Source of the DNA: Maea johnstoni
Lineage: Eukaryota > Annelida > Polychaeta > Spionida > Magelonidae
DNA: 64,000 bases
Direction of reading: 5' to 3'
Assembly (NCBI GenBank): GCA_963942565.1
Contig: OZ012698.1
Span: 32,275,201-32,339,200, forward strand
Under the pieces are notes generated by a model that worked only from the letters and a program-made list of their open reading frames with translations, was not told where the DNA came from and made no database searches. Position 1 is the stretch's first letter; the number at the start of each line of letters is the position of its first letter. This document shows, one piece after another, positions 44,733-57,456 of the stretch. Position numbers and translations under genes: made by a program.

Positions 44733-45322
44733 CACTAATGACATGTACTGCTTATTAAAGAAACTCAGTAATTAGGAGGGCTTGTTTAAGTACTTCTGAT
44801 TAACTGCCGAGTGATGTCATCGACATCCCCTGCTTGAGAATGCACCTAGAGAACAAAGCCATGGCTGATCCAGGGACCAAGGGTCACAGACTCAATGTGT
44901 ATTGTTCTTATTAGGCCTAAAAAAAATCTTTGTTTCCTGTAACCCTACCCTTACAAGTTTTTATTCAAAAAAATCCCTACCCTATAGTTTTTTCAGCCTT
45001 CCCAACTCCCAATCAACGTAAAACATGTATAAAACACACATTTTTGACCAAAAAAATAATGAAAAAAAAAAAGAATTTTTACCAACCTACCTACCCTATT
45101 TTTTTACGGACCGTTACACAGGAAACAACCAATTCCTTTTTTTAGTCCTAATGACATGTACTGCTTATTAAGGAAACTCAGTAATTAGGAGGGCTTGTTA
45201 AAGTACTTCTGATTAACTGCCGAGTGATGTCATCAACATCCCCTGCTTGAGAATGCACCTAGAGAACAACAAGCCAGGGCTGTTCCAGGGGTCATGGACT
45301 CAATGTGTATTGTTCTTATTAT
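44733..45322 (+). repeat. 170-bp tandem duplication split by a MITE
   Basis: TAATGACATGTACTGCTTAT...GTATTGTTCTTATTA occurs at 44,736-44,912 and again at 45,149-45,322 with only a few differences. The AGGCCTAAAA MITE (44,913-45,149) sits exactly at the junction of the two copies. Confidence 0.88.
44913..45149 (+). mobile_element. AGGCCTAAAA-family MITE, copy 2
   Basis: About 237 bp from AGGCCTAAAAAAAATC to TTTTTTTAGTCCT, with TTTGTTTCCTGTAACCCTAC at the left. The left flank is TT and the right flank AA. Confidence 0.88.
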
Positions 45323-45343
45323 ATGAAATATCTGACAGTAATT

Positions 45344-45731
45344 GATAGGAGTGTGATCGGTATCCAAGGTTTGGAATCGGAATCGGTAAAAAAAAAATCT
45401 GATTCTTTCCGGTTCCGATTCCTACCGACGTATATAGAGGGAAGAATCAAAGCATTTAGGTTTAAGAGTGTATCAGATGCTACACTGTTTTAACATTCCC
45501 ATGCTAAATATTTCATTTTAAGGTAGTAGATTAGATTACCTGGCGCACTGAGCTACTGACTGGCGTTGTCTAGTTACTTTGTCATCTTATTGCTTTGCAA
45601 TGATATGGCAAAGTAAGCGTCCATTAGTATCAACATTTTACCTATTCCGGAATCGGAATGATCGCTATGAGATTTTATAGCGATCTTTTCCATGGGATCG
45701 TCATCTGATTCCTTGGTATCGATTACACTCC
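45344..45731. mobile_element. hAT-like MITE with near-perfect 8-bp duplication
   Basis: Ends TAGGAGTGTGATCGGTATCC and GGTATCGATTACACTCCT, flanked by AGTAATTG and AGTAATTA. The inner ends (GGAATCGGAATCGG and CCGGAATCGGAATGATC) echo one another. Confidence 0.82.
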
Positions 45732-45816
45732 TAGTAATTAATCCAAGTGGAATAAAAACAACCATTGTGGAACTTTGAGGTATTCAAGTATGGCCTTACA
45801 GAGAGCCAGCCAGGTT

Positions 45817-46036
45817 CAGCCTAAAAAATACTGGCCGGTTCTTGTAACGGTAAAAAAAAATGTAGTAGGTATGCCAGTGAGACTTCTTTGGATTTTTTTT
45901 TCAGAAATAGTGTGTTTTATGCATGCTTAATGTTGATTGGGAGTTAGAAGGGCAGAAAAAAAACTTTGGTGTATGTTTAAATTTCAGTGAACACTTGTTA
46001 GGGTCGGGTAGCAGTTAACCAACCTTTTTTAGGCGT
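45817..46036 (+). mobile_element. AGGCCTAAAA-family MITE, copy 3 (diverged)
   Basis: From CAGCCTAAAAAATAC to CCTTTTTTAGGCGT. The interior lines up with the other copies (AACACTTGTTAGGGTCGGGT), but the ends have decayed. Confidence 0.65.
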
Positions 46037-46563
46037 AATTCATCATGAGTTATAATACGCCATTGTTTTGATAAGTTGATGTATCCCTATGATTGTTATC
46101 CAAAACAAAAAAAAAATCTGCACCTCAGATTTGAAATCCGGACCATCAAAATGATGAATGTACCTGTAGTTTTGTTTTTTAGCAACTTTATATTCATGAG
46201 CAGTTAATAGCATCTTAAAGTGAACGCCTTTACTTATACCACACTTTTTTTTTCTGGCCACTACGTGCTCAACTTATCACAGTTTTCACTCTACCTACTA
46301 TGTGGTACAGTTTGTTTATTAATCATTACGCAGCAAACACCTTTACATATCTCACAATTTTTTCTGGCCACTATGTTCTCAACTTACCACGGTTTTCACT
46401 CTACCTACTACATGGTATGGTTTGTTTATCAATTACTACGCAGTGTGACCCGGTGGGCCTGCCAGGTTTCCAGCCAGTTAATACCACTCTGAGGCCCGCC
46501 GAGATATTTTTGGCGATGGCGGTGTGCTGATCGTTTCCGCTGCTCCTGCTGCTGGTGCTGCAG

Positions 46564-46710
46564 GAAAAACTACTCCCGATGAAAATGGAGTAGCTCAGTA
46601 CAACAGCATTCTGGCCCTCATTCATCAGCGAGAGCTCTGGCAGGAAGATGGAAAAACTAACACGGTTGTCATGGCAACAGAGTATGATGATAGTGGTGTT
46701 CTGTTGGGAA
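46564..46710 (+). other. Candidate 147-bp exon at the head of the big array
   Basis: Acceptor GCTGGTGCTGCAG ends at 46,563 and the donor is TTGGGAA|GTGAGTG at 46,710/46,711. One frame is open across it and reads like protein (AQYNSILALIHQRELWQEDG). I recognise no family. The array that follows begins at its GTGAGT. It may be a UTR exon or part of an unknown gene. Confidence 0.4.
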
Positions 46711-49700
46711 GTGAGTGAACCCATTAAAAGCACAGCTACCCTCCTTCAGGGTCTGTTATATACCTGTGGCATTAGCTACCCTCCTTCAGGGTCTGTTATA
46801 CCTGTGGCATTAGCTACCCTCCTCCAGGGTCTGTTATATACCTGTGACATTAGCTACCCTCCTTAAGGGTCTGTTATACCTGTGGCATTAGCTACCCTCC
46901 TTCAGGGTCTGTGATACCTGTGGCATTAGCTACCAACCTTCAGGGTCTGTTATACCTGTGGCATTAGCTACCCTCCTCCAGAGTCTGTTATATACCTATG
47001 ACATTAGCTACCCTCCTTCAGGGTCTGTTACATACCTGTGACATTAGCTGCCCTCCACAAGGGCCTGTTATATGTGTGAGGGTCACTCGTTTGATTAGCT
47101 ACCCTCCTCCAGGGTCTGTTATATCTGTAAGGATCACCCATTAGCTACCCTCCTTCAGGGCCTGTTATATCTGTGAGGGTCACTCATTAGCTACCCTCCT
47201 TCAGGGTCTGTTATATCAGTAAGGGTCACTCATTAGCTACCCTCCTTCAGGGCCTGTTATATCAGTAAGGGTCACTCATTAGCTACCCTCCTTCAGGGCC
47301 TGTTATATCAGTAAGGGTCACTCATTAGCTACCCTCCTTCAGGGTCTGTTATATCTGTGAGGGTCACTCATTAGCTACCCTCCTTCAGGGTATGTTATAT
47401 CAGTAAGGGTCACTCATTAGCTACCCTCCTTCAGGGTCTGTTATATCTGTGAGGGTCACTCATTAGCTACCCTCCTTCAGGGTCTGTTATATCAGTAAGG
47501 GTCACTCATTAGCTACCCTCCTTCAGGGCCTGTTATATCAGTAAGGGTCACTCATTAGCTACCCTCCTTCAGGGCCTGTTGTATCAGTAAGGGTCAGTCA
47601 TTAGCTACCCTCCTTCAGGGTCTGTTATATCTGTGAGGATCAGTCATTAGCTACCCTCCTTCAGGGTCTGTTATATCTGTGAGGATCACTCATTAGCTGC
47701 CCTCCTCCAGGGTCTGTTATATCTGTGAGGATCACTCATTAGCTACCCTCCTTCAGGGTCTGTTATATACCTGTGGCATTAGCTACCCCCCTCCAGGGTC
47801 TGTTATATCTGTGAGGATCACTCGTTAGCTACCCTCCTCCAGGGTCTGTTATATCTGTGAGGATCACTCATTAGCTACCCTCCTCCAGGGTCTGTTATAT
47901 ACCTGTGGCATTAGCTACCCTCCTCCAGGGTCTGTTGTATCTGTGAGGGTCACTCATTAGCTACCCTCCTTCAGGGCCTGTTATATCAGTAAGGGTCAGT
48001 CATTAGCTACCCTCCTTCAGGGCCTGTTATATCAGTAAGGGTCAGTCATTAGCTACCCTCCTTCAGGGTCTGTTATATCTGTGAGGATCAGTCATTAGCT
48101 ACCCTCCTCCAGGGTCTGTTATATCTGTGAGGATCACTCATTAGCTACCATCCTCCAGGGTCTGTTATATCTGTGAGGATCACTCATTAGCTACCCTCCT
48201 TCAGGGTCTGTTATATACCTGTGGCATTAGCTACCCTCCTCCAGGGTCTGTTATATCTGTGAGGATCACTCGTTAGCTACCCTCCTCCAGGGTCTGTTAT
48301 ATCTGTGAGGATCACTCATTAGCTACCCTCCTCCAGGGTCTGTTATATACCTGTGGCATTAGCTACCCTCCTCCAGGGCCTGTTATATCTGTGAGGGTCA
48401 CTCATTAGCTACCCTCCTCCAGGGTCTGTTATATCTGTGAGGGTCACTCATTAGCTACCCTCCTCCAGGGTCTGTTATATCTGTGAGGGTCACTCATTAG
48501 CTACCCTCCTCCAGGGTCTGTTATATCTGTGAGGGTCACTCATTAGCTACCCTCCTTCAGGGTCTGTTATATCAGTAAGGGTCACTCATTAGCTACCCTC
48601 CTTCAGGGCCTGTTATATCAGTAAGGGTCACTCATTATCTACCCTCCTTCAGGGCCTGTTATATCAGTAAGGGTCACTCATTAGCTACCCTCCTTCAGGG
48701 TCTGTTATATCTGTGAGGGTCACTCATTAGCTACCCTCCTTCAGGGTATGTTATATCAGTAAGGGTCACTCATTAGCTACCCTCCTTCAGGGTCTGTTAT
48801 ATCTGTGAGGGTCACTCATTAGCTACCCTCCTTCAGGGTCTGTTATATCAGTAAGGGTCACTCATTAGCTACCCTCCTTCAGGGCCTGTTATATCAGTAA
48901 GGGTCACTCATTAGCTACCCTCCTTCAGGGGCTGTTGTATCAGTAAGGGTCACTCATTAGCTACCCTCCTTCAGGGTCTGTTATATCTGTGAGGATCAGT
49001 CATTAGCTACCCTCCTTCAGGGTCTGTTATATCTGTGAGGATCACTCATTAGCTGCCCTCCTCCAGGGTCTGTTATATCTGTGAGGATCACTCATTAGCT
49101 ACCCTCCTTCAGGGTCTGTTATATACCTGTGGCATTAGCTACCCTCCTCCAGGGTCTGTTATATCTGTGAGGATCACTCGTTAGCTACCCTCCTCCAGGG
49201 TCTGTTATATCTGTGAGGATCACTCATTAGCTACCCTCCTCCAGGGTCTGTTATATACCTGTGGCATTAGCTACCCTCCTCCAGGGTCTGTTGTATCTGT
49301 GAGGGTCACTCATTAGCTACCCTCCTTCAGGGCCTGTTATATCAGTAAGGGTCAGTCATTAGCTACCCTCCTTCAGGGCCTGTTATATCAGTAAGGGTCA
49401 GTCATTAGCTACCCTCCTTCAGGGTCTGTTATATCTGTGAGGATCAGTCATTAGCTACCCTCCTCCAGGGTCTGTTATATCTGTGAGGATCACTCATTAG
49501 CTACCATCCTCCAGGGTCTGTTATATCTGTGAGGATCACTCATTAGCTACCCTCCTTCAGGGTCTGTTATATACCTGTGGCATTAGCTACCCTCCTCCAG
49601 GGTCTGTTATATCTGTGAGGATCACTCGTTAGCTACCCTCCTCCAGGGTCTGTTATATCTGTGAGGATCACTCATTAGCTACCCTCCTCCAGGGTCTGTT

Positions 49701-50084
49701 ATATACCTGTGGCATTAGCTACCCTCCTCCAGGGCCTGTTATATCTGTGAGGGTCACTCATTAGCTACCCTCCTCCAGGGTCTGTTTTATCTGTGAGGGT
49801 CACTCATTAGCTACCCTCCTCCAGGGTCTTATATCTGTGAGGGTCACTCATTAGCTACCCTCCTCCAGGGTCTGTTATATCTGTGAGGGTCACTCATTAG
49901 CTACCCTCCTCCAGGGTCTGTTATATCTATGAGGGTCACTCATTAGCTACCCTCCTCCAGGGTCTGTTATATCTATGAGGGTCACTCATTAGCTACCCTC
50001 CTCCAGGGTCTGTTATATCTGTGAGGGTCACTCATTAGCTACCATCCTCTAGGGTCTGTTATATCTGTAAGGGTCATTTTTGTC
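46711..50084 (+). repeat. 46-bp minisatellite, over 70 copies, with 1,356-bp higher-order repeat
   Basis: The unit is GTGAGGGTCACTCATTAGCT, ACCCTCCTTCAGGGTCTGTT, ATATCT. Subtypes differ at CTTCAGG/CTCCAGG, CTGTGAGG/CAGTAAGG and ATACCTGTGGCATT. Rare variants recur exactly 1,356 bp apart: TATGTTATAT at 47,391 and 48,747; CTACCATCC at 48,145 and 49,501; GCTGCCC at 47,696 and 49,052. A block of about 29 units was therefore duplicated recently. The first unit aligns with the donor of the preceding candidate exon. Confidence 0.96.
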
Positions 50085-50689
50085 AAGTAAGTTGACTAGA
50101 TGTTATTTGGACGGACTAACCCTCAATAAATTTTGTCTCTTACAAACATATAATTGCATTTTTTACACCAATATATACATGGTTATTGTTGTAATCTTAG
50201 TATATTGGGGCCTACCTTGTAAAGTAGGACACCCAAACATATCACAATTGGTGGTTTTGGGCACCCAGTTTCTTAACCCTGAGCACTGGTAGTAGTAGTA
50301 TCATGATGCAGTCAATGAACTCTTTCTAGAAAAGCACATGTAGTGTACAGTCTACACACACAGCAACTAGCTGCTAGCAAGTGCCCCGCTGCTGTTGCTG
50401 CTGTTGCTGCTGCCAAAGCAGGCTCCCTTGATGTGGTATTAGTCTGTTGTGTTTATTGAGCCGGCTATGATTTATGCAGAGTGTTTTCGTTTACTGATTA
50501 TTGAGTGTGGAGCGACCTTGACTTTGCACAGCATGGGCTGGGGTTCTATAGGCCAATACACATCACATACTTGTTGGCATAACAGTCACACATAAACAGG
50601 CATCTTTGATAAATTAGATATACATTCAAACACACACTTGTACATAGGCAAACACACACATACACAAAAATACATGTAGGGGCAAGTGC

Positions 50690-50860
50690 CTGGTGGGGGC
50701 CTGGAAAAAGGAAATATTCCTTGCTGCTTTCCAGTGCTTCGGAGGGCACTTTAAGCCGTTGGTCCAGTCGATCAAGAGCCTTGGTAGCTCATGTTTCTTG
50801 TAATTGATATACCAACTTAAAATAAAGATTACTTTACTTTACAACCACACTCAGAGGCAC
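50690..50860 (+). mobile_element. SINE/LINE 3'-end fragment
   Basis: GTGCTTCGGAGGGCACTTTA and the following AGCCGTTGGTCC match a fragment at 27,357-27,395. It ends in an A/T-rich tail (AAAATAAAGATTACTTTACT). I know this phrase as a widespread retroposon 3' end, but cannot name the family. Confidence 0.5.
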
Positions 50861-50934
50861 ACACACACATATACACACCTATCCAACATTATCATATTGG
50901 TCTGGTCCCCTAACTGCCACTGAACAGGGTGCAA

Positions 50935-51045
50935 CATAGACTCCAAAACATTACTTGCCGAGTGGGGCAAGCTGCCCCTAAAGTTAGGGCCAAAACATTA
51001 CTTGCCGAGTGGGGCAAGTTAGGGTGTTGTTCTGCTTGCTTGGGG
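50935..51045 (+). repeat. Short tandem duplication
   Basis: ACATTACTTGCCGAGTGGGG occurs twice, about 53 bp apart, with CAAGCTGCCCCTAAAGTTAG between. Confidence 0.85.
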
Positions 51046-52127
51046 CAGCTTGCAACAGGGCAAATGGTCATGTTGCACGCTGCTGTAGTGGCTTACCTAT
51101 TCCAGGTTAATGCTGAACTGGTCCCTATTAGGGAAGTAGCTTGTCTATCTCTAGTTCCAGCCATGTCATGTTGAACTGGTCCCTTGTTTTGCTGCGAGCT
51201 GCAGGATAGCCTCAGCTGCATGAGTAGAGGGAGTGCTTGCAAATAGTATTGATTTTACTGCCAGTCAGAGTGAGGAAAGAGAGTAATAGAATTTTACAGC
51301 AGTGATGCATGTATCCCTTATATATTACCCAATAGTCTAGAAAGTGTTCCTAGTCTCTGCCAATTTGTGCCAAATAGGAGTCTGGTCTTCCCTCTCTTCC
51401 TCGACATTGACCCGTTGCTGTAGAATTCAAGATAATGGCAGACTGGGTCTCATCTAGCAGGGCCTCATTTGGACACCCATTTCCTTGAAAAACATAACAC
51501 CAGGACGCCCAGATATCTTTGTCTGGAATTTCTAAACATTCCAATATACATCAAGCAGATAATTTGGTAATATCACATCAATTGTCATTGATAAGACTTC
51601 CAAAATATATTAGTGTTTGCAAACGTTTATACATGTTCGCAGTTATTATCTTCCCTGTAATATTGGACACCCCCCAAGATTATAAATTCTCATTTTATAA
51701 GCCCAGTTTTATAGTCCTTGCTTTTATAAGATCCTGATGGTTTAAGCTCTCAAAATATGAAATAGCTCTTCAATAGATAACATGCAATGCCTGGTTATAT
51801 GATGATAATGATTAGTAAATATGAATTAATTGATAGAAATAAATAAATTTGTCATTTATGTATTGGTATTTCCATTCAAAAATGCTCTTAAGAAATATGT
51901 TTTCCTGCAGTTGACCTGTTGAATACAAGACAATTGATGGGTGTGGTAAAAAGGACTGGCTAGGTATATACTGTTACTGTATACAATGTTGACTTTGCGC
52001 ATACAAAGTAAGGCACACAACTGGCACCCTCCGTAGATGCGCAGTTTGATTGAATTTTATTTTTATGTACTGAAAACAAAACCTAACACCCAGCCAACAT
52101 AGTAGTCATCAGGGTTGCCAGTTAATA

Positions 52128-52640
52128 ACACTACTTTCTCCAGCTCTGGTGGCTCCCCCTGGGGGATGAAACCAGAACTAAGACTTGGTCAGAATCACCG
52201 CATTACAGACTTCGCACACATGATATCAGCATGCATTTATTAAGTCTTGTAGCTTGCCGTCTTTCCTGCTCTGCTGGCTCCCCCTGGGGGATGAAATCAG
52301 AACTTAGACTTGGCCAGAATCACCACATTACCGACTCAGCATGCATTTAATACGTCTTGTAAGCCTGCCGTCTTTCCTGCTCTGGTGGCTCCCCCTGGGG
52401 GATGAAATCAGAACTGAGACTTGGCCAGAATCACCACATTACCGACTAGGCACGCATTTAATACGTCTTGTAAGCCTGCCTTCTTTCCTGCTCTGGTGGC
52501 TCCCCCTGGGGGATGAAATCAGAACTGAGACTTGGCCAGAATCACCACATTACCGACTAGGCACGCATTTAATAAGTCTTGTAAGCCTGCCGTCTTTCCT
52601 GCTCTGCCGGCTGGCTCCTGCCTGCGCCTGATTAACATAG
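52128..52640 (+). repeat. Minisatellite of about 113 bp, 4-5 copies
   Basis: The landmark GGTGGCTCCCCCTGGGGGAT occurs near 52,147, 52,270, 52,384 and 52,496, with a decayed fifth copy near 52,605. It includes a CCCCCTGGGGG palindrome. Confidence 0.93.
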
Positions 52641-52755
52641 AGCTGAGTGGGTCGCCTTGACCCAGAATTGAGATCTAGGAGAGAGGGAGAGAGAGTGAGG
52701 CATGTTTGTCTCCAGGGGCTTGTGGGTAATGAATTATGCAGGAAGAGCTGGTAGG

Positions 52756-52757
<2 letters not shown>

Positions 52758-52798
<41 letters not shown>
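52758..52798. repeat. (CTG)n microsatellite
   Basis: About 13 CTG/GCT units. Confidence 0.97.
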
Positions 52799-53369
52799 GG
52801 CATGATTAGTGTGGGATATGAGAACCTCAGGCAGCAGCAGACACACTACGGCTGAGCCTGGCTGGCAGCAGGGAGAGTTCTGCTAGTAGTACCTACATGC
52901 ACTCTGTTTTATTGAGCGCAGCAAAAAAGGTGAAGAAGGAGAAGTCATACTCACTGGATTGGTTGATGCAATTAGTCAGTGGTGAAAATAGACGGTAGCC
53001 CACCACTAAATATTCTGACCACATTAACTTAGTAAGCATCCCATCCAGTTTCACATTTCTTCTACATTAGTTTATAACTTTTACAATTCAGAAATTTTGT
53101 ACAATTAACCGTTAATGTTCAGTTACAATATTGCTGTTGGCTACCATTTTGGTTATTAAAGTTATATGGACCTCTATTCCTCTAATGTTTCTGGTGGACC
53201 ACTAATCTATTCATTTTGATGAACCGTTTGACCACTAAGGCTTAGCAAACTGTTTTCAGCACTGCAATTAGTAATATTTTGTTTATTATGTCTATTATAC
53301 CAGACAACATATAAGCCTGTAAATACCCCCCCCCCCCCAATTTATGATACATGTTAATTCAATTATTAA

Positions 53370-53384
53370 TACTATTATTATTAT

Positions 53385-53449
<65 letters not shown>

Positions 53450-53520
53450 TTACTATCATTAATCATTACTATTATCATTATTATTATCAATATTATTATC
53501 ATTATTATTATTATGGTGAA
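53370..53520. repeat. (TAG)n/(ATT)n microsatellite
   Basis: About 22 pure TAG units (53,384-53,449) flanked by imperfect ATT/ATC repeats. Confidence 0.96.
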
Positions 53521-54047
53521 TATGGTCCTTCCTTTCATGTCATGAATCTGTTTGATCAGGCATTGGATTGTAATCACCATATTATCTAACCAAAGAAATG
53601 AAGCAACAAAACACTTCCCTCTCAGTGTGCAAAGGTTATACGGGCATGTTATATATATACAGACACACATCCGTGCATACAATGTTCAGTGAACTCTGTG
53701 TGTACGTAATCATTCAATGCATCTATTGCCTGTGTCTGGGTCATAGCCCTTATATGGCAATGCCATGTGAAGGTGAAGGTCACTGGTCTGAACTGCACCG
53801 AGGAGAGAGGGCTTGATGTGTTATCAATGAGCACTGCCGGTTGGTCGGTAGGTGCTGATGTTGTGGGCCTGACCTTTAGTTGAAAGGTGAGATAAAAATA
53901 CTGGAGGGCCGAGGGCTGAGTGCGTCACTGGGTGAACTTGGTGTGGGGTTAGCCACTCAGATTCTGAGGCGATATTCATGCCACCACATGGAAACCCATA
54001 ACTGCTGGCATGTGATGACCCACTTGGCGGTGGAGACCTAGCCAGGA

Positions 54048-54180
54048 TAGATAGATATAGATAGATAGATACTCTTTATTTCAAGTCGGTAATAATTTTA
54101 CATAGTAAACACGAGCTGCCAGGGCTCTTGGCCGACTACAAAATAACAATTCAAAATATAACATACAGGGTTTAACAGCA
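54048..54180 (+). repeat. (GATA)n plus dispersed repeat, copy 1
   Basis: A short GATA run, then CTTTATTTCAAGTCGGTAAT and TGCCAGGGCTCTTGGCCGAC, which recur at 58,825-58,895 with few changes. Probably the end of a retroposon family. Confidence 0.7.
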
Positions 54181-54648
54181 ATATAAATGATAAGTAGAGG
54201 GGAAGTAAGTTGGCACACATTAATTGGACCAGTCCAGCCTATCTTTTGGACAGGCAGTTTCCTGAAAACCTACTTTTTGGACAAGCAAACAATTTCAATG
54301 AATTTTCAATTGTGACTTTTTAGGGTTAGGCCTAAAATCTTCTAGGACATGGCTGTAGTTCAAGTTGCCCTTTTTGACACAGGAGGCTACTGAATGTAGT
54401 TGGTATTTATAAGGATCTGAAATAGTCGATTAGCTTAGTTTTGGACAGACAGAAAATTTGTAATTGCAGTTTGGACAGACATTTTTAAAAACCTGGCTCA
54501 GATCCGCTTGGAATTGAAACAAAAAGTTGAAAGACGCCCAGGTTTGTGGTGGCAGTTGCAATTTTTTTCTGCCATAATTGCCATAATTGTTCATTCAGCA
54601 TGCTATTTGTTTCATCAGGGTTTAAGGATTAAGGTTCATTGTGTTACA

Positions 54649-55080
<432 letters not shown>

Positions 55081-55383
55081 TGCCTGTGACCACCAGCAAC
55101 ATTGTTGTGCTGAACTTGTGCAATATATAATTTAATTATTTTCCAGCAATCTGAATATTTGACTATGAAAGTGTCAACTGCTAATCTTTGACTTATTCTC
55201 TATGTCATTGATGTGTTTGTGACAGGCACTGATGTATTGGAGTTGTAATCAGTGGCCTAGATGATTACAGTAGAAGTAGTGCATGATCAGAAGTCCGACA
55301 ATAAGGCCTCATCCAAGCAGAAAATACACTAATTAGACACTAAGCAGTCTCTTCTTTGAAGCCGGATGATAATCAGTGGTAGA

Positions 55384-55601
55384 TTAACCCTTTCAATGCT
55401 GAGGCTACATTCATCCAAAACACAAGGATGCAAATATTATTGAAAACCATCTTAGTTAACTCTGTCATGTTGGAATTCATTGGGTAGCTCTCGCTGAGTA
55501 CTCTCAAATGAGTACCCATGTGAACAGGTTTTTAGTCAATTTCAGGTATTTTTGTATCATTTTGTGTTGGCCAAATAAGCATCCAGCAGCATGAGGGTTA
55601 A
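55384..55601 (-). mobile_element. TTAA-type MITE (CCCTT..GCTG family), copy 3
   Basis: TTAACCCTTTCAATGCTGAG at the left and CAGCAGCATGAGGGTTAA at the right, with perfect TTAA on both sides. It is the best-kept pair of ends in the family and is inverted relative to copies 1 and 2. Confidence 0.85.
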
Positions 55602-56756
55602 CAATAAAAAATAGGTCAGCAAACTGTCATAATGAGAAAGATAGCATTTCTAGTTCTTGGGATTTCTGAATGGCTTTCATGTCTTTTTTGCAAGGGTTTG
55701 ATTGGATATCCCATTCATGTTTTGATCGGGCAGCGAACTTGATATTGTTTCTGTACAAATAAATTAAAAGGAAGTGTTTTGCTGGGATGAGTGAAGTAAA
55801 AATCATACATGATGAATAATAAGAGGTCCCATAGAGAAATGATGAAATAAAAAACGGAAAACATCAAAGCGTGACCCAGTTTTTCTCCGCGATCCCATGC
55901 CGTGCCAGCGACGGGAGTCTGCATCATTTATTGATTTTCCTGAAACAAACATGAGCTGGAATAATTCTGCTGGTAATCCCTATTCCCAGAGTCGTTTCAT
56001 GTTTCATGTGGCACTGGAATAAAAGAATTAATGCTTTGCAGTCCAGACACTGACACTGCATAACCGTAATCTTAGCCATTATAGTGTCTGGATGTACTAT
56101 TTGTACCCAAACCCCCTAAAAATCACCCTTCAAGACAACATTTTTTAAAAAGAAATTTCTATAAATGTCAATTTCAAGCTTTTAATTTCTTTCACATCAG
56201 TATACTTCCCATAACACTGCATAAAGTTATATTATTTGAATATGTAAATTCATGTTTAGGGTTGTAATCTGAGCATATTGTGGTTAGCAGGGTGTCACCC
56301 AGGATTTGGAAACAGGGTCAAAATTGAGGATTTTTTTTAATTCAGAGGGTTGAAAGTTAGTTACCCAACTAACAAGAATGTTCATAGCAACCTTATATAT
56401 TGACATAGCAAAACAAAGCATGCTTTTCTACACCATGTAATGTACCTTTTTGTCTTCTATAACTCAACAAATACAGAGAATCTTACAAAATACAACTGGG
56501 TGTCATTTTGCCAATAAGCTGATGTTTGAATACCGCTTCGCAAAATACTGGTGCTTTGAAAGATTCAATTTTTCGTGGTCTATTAATCTGCCATTAAAAA
56601 CGTTTGAATGATCAATTTTAATCGATACTCAGAAGTTAAATGTTTTGGTTTTCATCTAGTTAGGACACCTATATACTCAGCATCTATGGATTATCACAAC
56701 CCTCTGATATAATTTACGGTTTCAGGGCTCTACATTAACAAAAAATCTACACTAGC

Positions 56757-56952
56757 CTTGTAGGGCTAGTTACCTTGATTTGCTAATTTTAGTTGTACAA
56801 AGTGATGCAAAATATCTGAAAAATGATTGAAACACTGGCACACAGTGAGAGCTATCTAATGAATACCTACTTGACTGGGTTTAGATGGTTTTCAAAAATC
56901 TTTGCGTCCTTGTGCTTTGGAGGAAAGTAGCCTTAGCATTGGAAGGGTTTAA
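56757..56952 (+). mobile_element. TTAA-type MITE (CCCTT..GCTG family), copy 4, decayed left end
   Basis: The interior and right end match copy 2 (GATGGTTTTCAAAAATCTTT, then GCATTGGAAGGGTTTAA). The left end is poorly conserved. Confidence 0.7.
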
Positions 56953-56959
56953 GCATTAT

Positions 56960-57030
56960 GCAGCTCAGGTAAAAAGTGTTGTTTGTGTGTTCAAGGTATT
57001 GCAGCCCTGCCTGACGATACCTCTAAGTAC
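56960..57030 (+). repeat. Outlying diverged copy of the TBL1XR1 start-exon unit
   Basis: TTGTTTGTGTGTTCAAGGTA and TTGCAGCCCTGCCTGA match the 75-bp units that begin at 57,725. The copy is cut at 57,030 by a hAT-like MITE. After that MITE, TTACTGAATTGATTTACCTA matches sequence just downstream of the true exon (58,709), so the duplicated block once included the intron start. Confidence 0.75.
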
Positions 57031-57401
57031 TAGGGCTGTGCTTGAGTCAGCCCCCCCCCCCCCCAAAAAAAAACCCTACCTCGTTTGAACCACTACTAAA
57101 CAATTTAATGTCCCCCCCCCCCCCCCCCCCAAATACACAAGAGCCTACCTTGGGCTTTCATTTCTTCAAAAAGACAGGCGCTAAGGCGGCCGCCAACGTG
57201 CAATAGACACTATTGCTCGCGGTAATGCTTGGGAAAGTGTGGTGAGGGCCACGCTATGTATTTTACATTGTGCTGGTCCGTCCCTCACCACACTTTTCTA
57301 AGTATTACTGCGCATGATAGAATCGAATCGAGAAAATCGACATCCCAAAAAATTAGTCAATTAATCAAATCGCAAAGAATTGGCTGATGAGCACAGCCCT
57401 A
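57031..57401. mobile_element. hAT-like MITE with 8-bp duplication and internal hairpin
   Basis: Ends TAGGGCTGTGCTTGAGTCAG and GGCTGATGAGCACAGCCCTA, flanked by CTAAGTAC and CTAATTAC. Inside, GGGAAAGTGTGGTGAGGG and CCCTCACCACACTTTTCT face each other as part of a long hairpin. The ends match those of 42,401-42,759. Confidence 0.85.
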
Positions 57402-57456
57402 CTAATTACTGAATTGATTTACCTACCTTTTATAAAGTACACTATTCCAGCCTATA

